A program made the translations under genes and the position numbers. The notes under the pieces are model-generated. The model saw only the letters and a list, made by a program, of their open reading frames with translations, was not told where the DNA came from and searched no databases. A DNA stretch of 64,000 bases from Streptococcus sp. oral taxon 058 str. F0407 (GTDB taxonomy: Bacteria > Bacillota > Bacilli > Lactobacillales > Streptococcaceae): assembly GCF_000235485.1 (NCBI RefSeq), contig NZ_JH378889.1:93471-157470 (forward strand), in the 5' to 3' direction. Numbering within the stretch: the first letter of the stretch is position 1; each line of letters begins with the position of its first letter. Below are positions 57,196 through 64,000 of this stretch, piece after piece.

Positions 57196-57666
57196 ATGAA
57201 AAAAATATCCTTAGTTTATATCAGTTTGAGCGGGAATACAGAGAGTTTTGTAACCCGACTTAAGGACTATCTCCTGTCTCAGCACGAAGGAATTGAGGTC
57301 CAAAAGATCCATATCAAGGATTTGGTCAAGGAAGGGAAAGATTTCTTTGAGATGGACCATCCTTATGTCGCCTTTTTACCAACCTATCTAGAAGGTGGAA
57401 ATGGTGTCGATAACGGCGATGTTGAGATTTTAACAACTCCAGTGGGTGATTTTATCGCCTATGGGGACAATGCCAGTAAGTGTTTTGGGGTAGTGGGATC
57501 TGGTAATCGCAATTTTAACAATCAGTACTGCCTGACAGCCAAGCAGTACAGTCAGCGCTTTGGTTTCCCTGTTCTAGCAGATTTTGAAATGCGGGGGATG
57601 CTGGGAGATATTAAAAAGGTCGCAGCGATTATCGCGGACTTGTATGGATTGGAGACAGAAAAATAA
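57196..57666 (+). CDS. nrdI: Flavodoxin-like NrdI protein
   Basis: A 156-residue flavodoxin-fold protein. YISLSGNTESFV binds the FMN phosphate, with FLPTYLEGGNGVDNG and GVVGSGNRNFNNQYC as NrdI signatures. NrdI normally activates the manganese cofactor of class Ib ribonucleotide reductase. No nrdE or nrdF is adjacent, so this is a detached copy. Confidence 0.9.
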   Translation: MKKISLVYISLSGNTESFVTRLKDYLLSQHEGIEVQKIHIKDLVKEGKDFFEMDHPYVAFLPTYLEGGNGVDNGDVEILTTPVGDFIAYGDNASKCFGVVGSGNRNFNNQYCLTAKQYSQRFGFPVLADFEMRGMLGDIKKVAAIIADLYGLETEK

Positions 57667-57679
57667 AGTAGTACTGAAG

Positions 57680-57707
57680 AGCAGTTGGGCTTCCTCAACT
57701 GCTTTTT
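57680..57707 (+). terminator. Terminator after nrdI
   Basis: AGCAGTTG pairs with CAACTGCT, followed by T residues. Confidence 0.85.
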
Positions 57708-57715
57708 GAATGCAG

Positions 57716-57741
57716 AAAAAAGCACCCCAGACGAGGGTGCT
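57716..57741 (-). terminator. Terminator after the Nramp-family gene
   Basis: On the minus strand AGCACCC pairs with GGGTGCT, followed by six T. Confidence 0.85.
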
Positions 57742-57751
57742 GCTTTGTGAA

Positions 57752-59014
57752 CTAACCTGCTTTTCCGATCGCAAGTGCATAGATAAAGAAGATGGCAAAT
57801 CCAAAGAGGAAAATCAATCCTGCAATAGCGAGGAGTTTCAACCAAGAAGGAAGATTTTTATTTTCACCTGTGACCAAGACATAGTTCAAAAGGGCAAAGA
57901 ACGGTGTTGTAAGGAAAGATCCAATCATGGCAAAGCGGAGCATGGTTGAAACTTGACCGGCAAAGAATTTGATGATGACGATACCGATGATAGCTGTAAT
58001 GGTCATCCAGATTTTTAAGGATTTATTATCGTCCTCTTTTTGATTTGCCAAAAGTTGAAGGGATGCCTGATTGACACGTGAATAGCCATCGATGACAGTA
58101 ATCACTGTCCCAAAGATACAGAGGAAAGCGATGAAAGTAATCAAATATCGAGACCATTCGCCAAGGACAGAAGCGTACATACCCACAAATTGCGAGATGT
58201 ATTTGGCTGAAGCGGCTTCAACCGCTTGTCCTGTAGGATACTGAATGAGTGCTCCGAGAGCCACAAAGAATACGGCCAAGATGGCTGTTCCAATGTAACC
58301 AACGTTAAAGTCGAAAAGGGCGTCTTCGGTATTAAAGTCAACAGTTTTTTTCTTTTCGGCTGACCAAAGTGAGTTAATAGCTGAGATTTCAATAGGAGCA
58401 GGCATCCATCCTAGGAGGGAAACGATAAAGGGGAGGGCCGCCATTTGCCAAGGTGTCTTTTCGACAAAATCAGAGCTGTATTCTGGATGCTTAATTGCTG
58501 CAATAATAACCGCAAGAACAGTTGCAATAGTCAAGGCAGACATGATCCATTTTGCCATACCGTCCAATAGTTTGTAGCCACCAAAGAGCAGCATGGCCCA
58601 AATAACCGCAACAAGGATAAGGGACCATTGAGTGATGCTAAGACCAATCATTGGAAAGGCACTAGCGATGATAGCTGAACAAAGGATGGCAACACCGGCA
58701 GTATTGACTAAGGCAGAAAAGACATTGAGGATAAAGAAAATCCAGAGATAGAGTTTTCCTTTTTCGGCATAGCCCTCGACCAAGGTTTTGCCAGTATCGG
58801 CAGTATATTCGGCACCGAAACGGAAAAATGGATATTTGAAAACATTAGCCAAGATAACCAAGAGGAGTAGAGACCAACCATAAGAACCACCAGCTTGAGT
58901 AGAGGATACAATGTGAGAACCTCCAACGGCGGCAGAAGCCATTAGGATTCCTGGCCCCATTGCTTTCAGCTTGCTTGTCCAGGTAGACTGGTGTGATGAA
59001 GTAACTTGTGACAT
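57752..59014 (-). CDS. Nramp-family transporter lacking canonical metal-site motifs
   Basis: A 420-residue, 11-helix transporter of the Nramp (SLC11) superfamily. The N-terminal GPGILMASAAVGGSHIVSST aligns with Nramp helix 1, but the metal-binding DPGN motif is replaced (AAVGGS). The helix-6 position reads LLGWMPAPIEIS, without the MPH methionine-histidine site. It is therefore unlikely to be a standard Mn/Fe importer and could move Mg or another substrate. It resembles pneumococcal SP_0159 (from memory). It is monocistronic. Confidence 0.85.
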   Translation of the reverse strand: MSQVTSSHQSTWTSKLKAMGPGILMASAAVGGSHIVSSTQAGGSYGWSLLLLVILANVFKYPFFRFGAEYTADTGKTLVEGYAEKGKLYLWIFFILNVFSALVNTAGVAILCSAIIASAFPMIGLSITQWSLILVAVIWAMLLFGGYKLLDGMAKWIMSALTIATVLAVIIAAIKHPEYSSDFVEKTPWQMAALPFIVSLLGWMPAPIEISAINSLWSAEKKKTVDFNTEDALFDFNVGYIGTAILAVFFVALGALIQYPTGQAVEAASAKYISQFVGMYASVLGEWSRYLITFIAFLCIFGTVITVIDGYSRVNQASLQLLANQKEDDNKSLKIWMTITAIIGIVIIKFFAGQVSTMLRFAMIGSFLTTPFFALLNYVLVTGENKNLPSWLKLLAIAGLIFLFGFAIFFIYALAIGKAG

Positions 59015-59175
59015 AAAAACCTCCCGTTTTTGAATTTTCAGAATAATCTGAATAGATAAGTTCTATTCTACAAGAAACTCAGAAAAAATGCAAGAAAATT
59101 TTGAAAAATTTAGAAAATTTCAGAAAAACAATATGAAAGATATGATTGTTACAGGAAAATGGCATTGATGGGAGT

Positions 59176-59204
59176 AAAAAATCCGAGAAAAAAACTTCTC
59201 GGAT
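59176..59204 (-). terminator. Terminator after the small membrane protein
   Basis: On the minus strand ATCCGAG and CTCGGAT pair, followed by T residues. Confidence 0.85.
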
Positions 59205-59208
59205 TCCC

Positions 59209-59454
59209 TTATTTTAATTGCTCAGTGATTTCCTTAGAAAGCAGGAGTCCCAAACGATAGCTTTTATTGATGTAGTCAATCACATCATTGATATTTTCCG
59301 TTGTTTGGATCCTTTCGCGTATGTCTGTTTTGAAAGCTTCGTCCCTCAGAAGCTGTTCCTGAAGGAGTTGTTGAAGTTTTTCCTTTTCGTATTTATTGAT
59401 GAGAAAAAGAACGACAAGACTGATAAGAACTAAGATATAAGCATACTGGCTCAT
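59209..59454 (-). CDS. Small membrane-anchored protein
   Basis: An 81-residue protein with one N-terminal helix (YAYILVLISLVVLFLI) and a charged helical, coiled-coil-like tail (KYEKEKLQQLLQEQLLRDEA). The start MSQYAYIL follows CAGGAG; a longer in-frame version has no ribosome binding site. The function is unknown. Confidence 0.75.
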   Translation of the reverse strand: MSQYAYILVLISLVVLFLINKYEKEKLQQLLQEQLLRDEAFKTDIRERIQTTENINDVIDYINKSYRLGLLLSKEITEQLK

Positions 59455-59795
59455 AAAATTTCTCCTGGTTTGATAAAAAAGTTGATGACATAAGAAAAGC
59501 GAAAGAAATTTTCGCTTTTCAACTAAGTGATTAGACTGGCAGAATAGGTATCTGACAGATAAAAACAGACGGTCTTGACCTTTAACTGAAAAGTCCATCC
59601 AGTTGAAATGAAGACTAGTAAAGCACCAAGCCAAAGCCTATATAAGACTTGGCGTTAGTTTTACTTAGATTGCTTTGCAATCAAGTGACTTAAAAGATTA
59701 CGACATATCTTGAAACAAATCGATATTATTTGTTTCGAGGTATTAGTGAAGCGTTTAGGCAATTAGGAACTTTAGTTCCAATTGTTAGTACTGAA
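59455..59795. other. Intergenic region with two hairpins
   Basis: A 341-base gap between argS and the small membrane gene. It holds an 11-base perfect hairpin GAAAAGCGAAA/TTTCGCTTTTC (59494-59520) and a hairpin CAATTAGGAACT/AGTTCCAATTG (59760-59784) just past the argS stop. The first has T-rich flanks on the minus strand and could end argS transcription. I see no gene or known RNA family in the rest. Confidence 0.6.
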
Positions 59796-61484
59796 TCACA
59801 TCTTCTCTGGTGCTTCTACTCCAAGCAAACGAAGGGACTCTTTGAGAACAACAGCTGTTGCGTAGCTAAGGGCTAGGCGGCTGTCACGCTCTGGACTTTC
59901 ATCCAAGATACGAGTGTGAGCATAGTATTTGTTGAAAGCTTGAGCCAAGCTGATTGCGTATTTAGCGATGAGCGACGGATCATAGTTAACAGATGCGCGT
60001 TTGATGACACGGGCAAAGTCTTGGAGAAGTTTGATAATTTCCCAGCTTTCAGCATCATTAAGGCTATAATTTGCTTGAGCATTTGGTTGGAAGTCTGCTT
60101 TTCTAAGTAGAGACTGAATACGCGCGTAAGCGTATTGGATGTATGGACCAGTCTCTCCTTCAAAGGAAACCATAGCTTCAAGGTCAAAGTCGTAACCATT
60201 TCTGCGGTCAGTCTTGAGGTCGTAGAATTTGACAGCTCCAACTCCAACAGCTTGAGCAATTTGATCCTTGTTTTCAAGGTCAGGATTTTTTGCTTCGATT
60301 TGTGCTTTGGCACGGCTGATAGCTTCCTGAAGGGTAGGTTCGAGCAGGATGATATTTCCCTTACGAGTAGAGAGCTTTTGACGATTTTTGGTTACAAGAC
60401 CGAAGTCCACGTGAATCATATCATCGCTCCAGTCAAATCCCATTTTCTTCAAGACTGCTTTCAATTGTTTAAAGTGGTTGGATTGCTCTTGACCAACTGC
60501 GTAGACATTTTTAACAAAATTGTAAGTACGAGCACGGTAGATAGCTGTAGCAATATCACGTGTGATGTAGAGGGTTGCACCGTCAGATTTCTTAATCATA
60601 GCAGGTGGAAGTTCAACATCATCGAGGTTAACAATACTAGCTCCGCGTGATTCTTCTAGCAAACCTTTTTCTTCAAGGATTTGCACGGCTTCGTCCATCT
60701 TGTCATTATAGAAGGCCTCCCCGTTTAAGCTGTCAAATTCAACGCCAAGTAGTTTGTAGATGCGGTTGAACTCAACCAAACTTTCATCACGGAACCATTG
60801 CCAAAGTTGAGTTGCTTCTGGATCGCCATCTTCCAATTTTTTAAACCAGAGACGTCCTTCATCATCAAGAGCTGGGTCATTTTCGATTTCAGCATTGATG
60901 CGAACGTACAATTTTAACAATTCGTCAATCGGATTAGCTTCGACAGCTTCCTTACTTCCCCATTTTTTATAAGCAACCATGAGAAGACCAAACTGTTTCC
61001 CCCAGTCTCCAAGGTGGTTGATTTTAATAGTGTTGTAGCCCATTTTCTTAAAGATATTAGAAAGAGCATCTCCGATAACAGTTGAACGCAAGTGACCGAC
61101 TGAGAAAGGTTTTGCGATGTTTGGACTTGATAGGTCAATCGTGATATTTTGCCCTTTGCCTTCCGTTTGTTGAGCGTAGTCAGATCCTTTTTCGATGATC
61201 TCTTTGATAACTGCTCCAGAAATGGCAGATTTATCAAGGAAGAAGTTCACGTAAGGACCAGTTGCAACAACTTTTTCAAAAGCTTGACTGTTGATTCTTT
61301 CAGCGATTTCAGCAGCAATCATTTGAGGGGCTTTGCGTTCGACTTTTGCAAGTGAGAAAGCGGGAAAAGCGATATCCCCCATGTCAGAGTTTTTTGGTTG
61401 TTCTAGTAAATTGAAAATAGCCTCTTGGTCCAGGCTATCGATGACGCTAGCTAATTCACTAGCAATCAGTTTTTTTGTACTCAT
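59796..61484 (-). CDS. argS: Arginyl-tRNA synthetase
   Basis: A 562-residue class I aminoacyl-tRNA synthetase. The HIGH-equivalent SVGHLRST (about residues 131-138) and the KMSKS-equivalent STRKGN are present, together with the N-terminal tRNA-binding domain and C-terminal DALR anticodon domain. It is divergent from argR with a 147-base shared promoter region. Confidence 0.97.
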   Translation of the reverse strand: MSTKKLIASELASVIDSLDQEAIFNLLEQPKNSDMGDIAFPAFSLAKVERKAPQMIAAEIAERINSQAFEKVVATGPYVNFFLDKSAISGAVIKEIIEKGSDYAQQTEGKGQNITIDLSSPNIAKPFSVGHLRSTVIGDALSNIFKKMGYNTIKINHLGDWGKQFGLLMVAYKKWGSKEAVEANPIDELLKLYVRINAEIENDPALDDEGRLWFKKLEDGDPEATQLWQWFRDESLVEFNRIYKLLGVEFDSLNGEAFYNDKMDEAVQILEEKGLLEESRGASIVNLDDVELPPAMIKKSDGATLYITRDIATAIYRARTYNFVKNVYAVGQEQSNHFKQLKAVLKKMGFDWSDDMIHVDFGLVTKNRQKLSTRKGNIILLEPTLQEAISRAKAQIEAKNPDLENKDQIAQAVGVGAVKFYDLKTDRRNGYDFDLEAMVSFEGETGPYIQYAYARIQSLLRKADFQPNAQANYSLNDAESWEIIKLLQDFARVIKRASVNYDPSLIAKYAISLAQAFNKYYAHTRILDESPERDSRLALSYATAVVLKESLRLLGVEAPEKM

Positions 61485-61549
61485 AAGTAGGCTCCTTTTG
61501 GACTTTTATTCTATTCTATCATAAATTTAGTGAAAGAAGAAAGATTTTT

Positions 61550-61618
61550 TTGAATTATTCAGTTTTTCTGGTATAATTATATCTAAAAATAAACCCGAAA
61601 TCGGTTATAAATATTCAT
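61550..61618 (+). promoter_or_regulatory. argR promoter with ARG-box-like sites
   Basis: TTGAAT (61550-61555) and TATAAT (61572-61577) are 16 bases apart. TGAATTATTCA (61551-61561), a palindrome at the -35, and TTATAAATATTCAT (61605-61618), close to the start codon, both resemble ARG half-site pairs, so autoregulation is likely. Confidence 0.55.
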
Positions 61619-61631
61619 GTAAGAGGTTGAT

Positions 61632-62078
61632 ATGAGAAAAAAAGAACGGCACCAGTTGATTAAAAAGATGATCACTGAGGAAAAACTAGCTACACAGAAA
61701 GATATCCAAGATCGTCTAGAGGTTCGAAATGTCTTTGTAACGCAAACGACCTTGTCTCGCGACTTGCGCGAGATCGGCCTGACCAAGGTTAAGAAAAATG
61801 GTATGGTCTACTATGTGTTAGCAAATGAGACAGAAAAGATTGATTTGGTAGAGTTTTTGTCGCATCATCTAGAAGGAGTTGCGAGAGCAGAGTTTACTTT
61901 GGTATTACACACCAAGCTTGGAGAAGCGGCTGTTTTGGCAAATATTGTTGATGAAAATAAGGACGAGTCAATTTTAGGGACGGTTGCTGGTGCCAATACC
62001 TTACTGGTTATTTGTCGAGACCAGCATGTTGCCAAGGTCATGGAAGAGCGTTTGCTGGATTTGATGAGGGATAGATAG
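61632..62078 (+). CDS. argR: Arginine repressor ArgR/AhrC
   Basis: A 148-residue ArgR-family regulator. The N-terminal winged helix (residues 1-70, with [13 protein letters not shown] as recognition region) is followed by the hexamer/arginine-binding domain ([15 protein letters not shown]). It likely represses its own gene and the binding-protein-argGH operon when arginine is plentiful. Streptococci often have several ArgR paralogues, so the target assignment is inferred. It starts the argR-mutS unit. Confidence 0.95.
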   Translation: MRKKERHQLIKKMITEEKLATQKDIQDRLEVRNVFVTQTTLSRDLREIGLTKVKKNGMVYYVLANETEKIDLVEFLSHHLEGVARAEFTLVLHTKLGEAAVLANIVDENKDESILGTVAGANTLLVICRDQHVAKVMEERLLDLMRDR

Positions 62079-62079
62079 G

Positions 62080-62110
62080 GTTTTGGGACTTGTTCCCAAG
62101 CCTTATTTTT
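62080..62110 (+). terminator. Hairpin between argR and mutS
   Basis: TTGGGA and TCCCAA pair around CTTGT, followed after a few bases by TTATTTTT. It could attenuate mutS transcription. Confidence 0.5.
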
Positions 62111-62128
62111 GACAAGGAGAGAGCCAAT

Positions 62129-64000
62129 ATGACGACAGAAAAACTATCACCTGGTATGCAGCAGTATGTGGATATTAAAAAGCAATATCCAGATGCTTTT
62201 TTGCTGTTTCGAATGGGTGATTTTTATGAATTGTTTTATGAGGATGCGGTCAATGCGGCGCAGATTTTAGAGATTTCACTGACTAGTCGTAATAAAAATG
62301 CGGACAATCCCATTCCTATGGCGGGAGTTCCTTATCATTCTGCCCAACAGTACATTGATGTGTTGATTGAGCAGGGCTATAAGGTAGCCATTGCTGAGCA
62401 GATGGAAGATCCCAAACAAGCAGTTGGGGTTGTTAAACGAGAGGTTGTTCAGGTCATTACACCCGGGACAGTAGTCGATAGCACTAAGCCGGACAGTCAG
62501 AACAATTTCTTGGTTGCCCTAGACCGTGATGGCAGTCAGTTTGGCCTAGCTTATCTGGACCTAGTGACGGGTGATTTTTATGTGACAGGTCTTTTGGATT
62601 TCACGCTGGTTTGTGGAGAAATCCGTAATCTCAAGGCTCGAGAAGTGGTGCTGGGTTATGACTTGTCTGAGGCAGAAGAACAGATTCTCAGCCGCCAGAT
62701 GAATCTTGTGCTCTCTTATGAAAAAGAAAGTTTTGAGGACATCCATTTACTGGATTCACGACTGGCAGCTGTGGAGCAAGCAGCAGCTAGTAAGCTCCTC
62801 CAGTATGTTCATCGGACCCAGATGCGGGAATTGAATCATCTTAAACCGGTAATTCGCTATGAAATCAAAGATTTCTTGCAGATGGATTATGCGACCAAGG
62901 CCAGTCTGGATTTGGTTGAGAATGCCCGTTCAGGCAAGAAGCAAGGCAGTCTTTTCTGGCTTTTGGATGAAACCAAAACGGCTATGGGTATGCGGCTCTT
63001 GCGTTCTTGGATTCATCGTCCTTTAATTGATAAGGAGCGAATTGTCCAACGTCAAGAGGTGGTGCAGGTCTTTCTTGACCACTTCTTTGAGCGTAGTGAT
63101 TTGACAGACAGTCTCAAAGGTGTTTATGATATCGAACGTTTGGCTAGTCGGGTTTCTTTTGGAAAGACCAATCCCAAGGATCTCTTGCAGTTAGCTACTA
63201 CCTTGTCTAGTGTGCCACGGATTCGTGCGATTTTAGAAGGCATGGAGCAACCTGCTTTGGCCTATCTCATCACACAGTTGGATGGAATCCCTGAGTTGGA
63301 GAGCTTGATTAGCGCAGCGATTGCTCCTGAAGCTCCTCATGTGATTACGGAAGGTGGCATTATCCGTACGGGATTTGATGAGACCTTAGACAAGTACCGT
63401 CGTGTGCTCAGAGAAGGGACTAGCTGGATTGCTGAGATTGAGGCTAAGGAGCGAGAAAACTCTGGCATCAGCACGCTCAAGATTGACTACAATAAAAAAG
63501 ATGGCTACTATTTCCATGTGACCAATTCGCAACTGGGAAATGTTCCAGCCCACTTTTTCCGTAAGGCAACGCTGAAAAACTCAGAACGCTTCGGGACTGA
63601 GGAATTAGCTCGTATCGAGGGAGATATGTTGGAGGCGCGTGAGAAGTCAGCCAAACTAGAGTACGAAATCTTTATGCGTATCCGTGAGGAAGTCAGCAAG
63701 TACATCCAGCGTTTACAGGCTCTAGCCCAAGGAATTGCTACGGTTGATGTCTTGCAAAGTCTAGCAGTTGTGGCTGAAACCCAGCATTTAATCCGACCTG
63801 AGTTTGGAGAGAATTCACGAATTGATATTCAGAAAGGGCGTCATGCTGTCGTCGAAAAGGTCATGGGAGCGCAGACCTATATTCCAAACAGTATCCAGAT
63901 GGCAGAAGACACCAGTATTCAACTGATTACAGGGCCAAACATGAGTGGGAAGTCTACCTATATGCGCCAGCTAGCTATGACGGCGGTTATGGCTCAGCTG
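62129..64000 (+). CDS. mutS: DNA mismatch repair protein MutS (partial, 3' truncated by window)
   Basis: The first 624 codons of MutS (HexA in pneumococcus). The N-terminal mismatch-reading motif GDFYELF (Phe-x-Glu) is present near residues 31-37. The connector, lever and clamp domains follow, and the window ends just after the Walker A loop [15 protein letters not shown] precedes ATG 62129. The reading frame is open to the last base, so the truncation is due to the window edge. Confidence 0.96.
   Translation, partial: MTTEKLSPGMQQYVDIKKQYPDAFLLFRMGDFYELFYEDAVNAAQILEISLTSRNKNADNPIPMAGVPYHSAQQYIDVLIEQGYKVAIAEQMEDPKQAVGVVKREVVQVITPGTVVDSTKPDSQNNFLVALDRDGSQFGLAYLDLVTGDFYVTGLLDFTLVCGEIRNLKAREVVLGYDLSEAEEQILSRQMNLVLSYEKESFEDIHLLDSRLAAVEQAAASKLLQYVHRTQMRELNHLKPVIRYEIKDFLQMDYATKASLDLVENARSGKKQGSLFWLLDETKTAMGMRLLRSWIHRPLIDKERIVQRQEVVQVFLDHFFERSDLTDSLKGVYDIERLASRVSFGKTNPKDLLQLATTLSSVPRIRAILEGMEQPALAYLITQLDGIPELESLISAAIAPEAPHVITEGGIIRTGFDETLDKYRRVLREGTSWIAEIEAKERENSGISTLKIDYNKKDGYYFHVTNSQLGNVPAHFFRKATLKNSERFGTEELARIEGDMLEAREKSAKLEYEIFMRIREEVSKYIQRLQALAQGIATVDVLQSLAVVAETQHLIRPEFGENSRIDIQKGRHAVVEKVMGAQTYIPNSIQMAEDTSIQLITGPNMSGKSTYMRQLAMTAVMAQL

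Overview
The window reads as chromosomal DNA of a mitis-group Streptococcus (S. mitis / S. oralis / S. pneumoniae relatives). The reasons are low G+C, strong AGGAGG ribosome binding sites, BOX repeats of the pneumococcal type (remnant at 1-29, complete boxA-boxC copy at 34737-34839), a streptococcal MET-box upstream of metQ, and protein families and gene order that I recognise from S. pneumoniae. The argGH operon between the LysM gene and mnmA suggests a commensal mitis-group strain rather than typical S. pneumoniae. No rRNA, tRNA, CRISPR array, prophage or intact IS was seen.

Layout. 1-10.6 kb: host N-glycan use. This is a GH38 alpha-mannosidase, a ROK sugar kinase and a GH20 hexosaminidase, then a DUF4767-like lipoprotein and a binding-protein-dependent importer (two permeases and a lipoprotein, NgtP1/P2/S-like) behind a CcpA-type cre site. 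10.6-16.8 kb: a CPBP protease, a bacteriocin-immunity-like protein, TrhO, a DUF4299-like protein with a perfect cre match, and a minus-strand PadR-DUF1700-DUF4097-membrane protein operon. 16.9-19.2 kb: an AT-rich retron with promoter, a structured msr-msd RNA bounded by a1/a2 inverted repeats, and a reverse transcriptase fused to a TOPRIM domain. 19.2-26.6 kb: an MFS exporter, a GT2 glycosyltransferase with a membrane UDP-sugar dehydratase, HAD phosphatase with L-serine dehydratase, and a secreted LysM protein.

26.6-39.9 kb: an amino-acid-binding lipoprotein with argG-argH under a likely ArgR operator, tRNA modification genes (mnmA, mnmG, tsaB-rimI-tsaD), two Nudix hydrolases, and rnjA-rpoY. 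39.9-49.6 kb: an Rgg-type regulator with two tandem CPBP proteases, an apparently leaderless lipoprotein, azlCD, an amino-acid-binding lipoprotein, and the methionine importer operon metQ-M20 peptidase-metN-metP under a MET-box. 49.7-52.2 kb: an accessory dltB-dltD pair followed by a 52-codon dltX-like gene that overlaps dltD, with no dltA or dltC. 52.2-57.7 kb: an MptD-family membrane protein, the YesL/YesM/YesN-type two-component operon (TCS07-like), a small membrane protein and nrdI. 57.7-64 kb: a non-canonical Nramp-family transporter, a small membrane protein, argS divergent from argR, and the start of mutS, which runs off the window.

How parts connect. The TCS07-like system at 53-56.5 kb is, in S. 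pneumoniae, reported to control host-glycan genes like those at 0-10.5 kb. ArgR (61.6 kb) probably represses the promoter at 26.8 kb and its own. The two most noteworthy loci are the retron RT-TOPRIM with its readable ncRNA, and the orphan dltB-dltD-dltX module.
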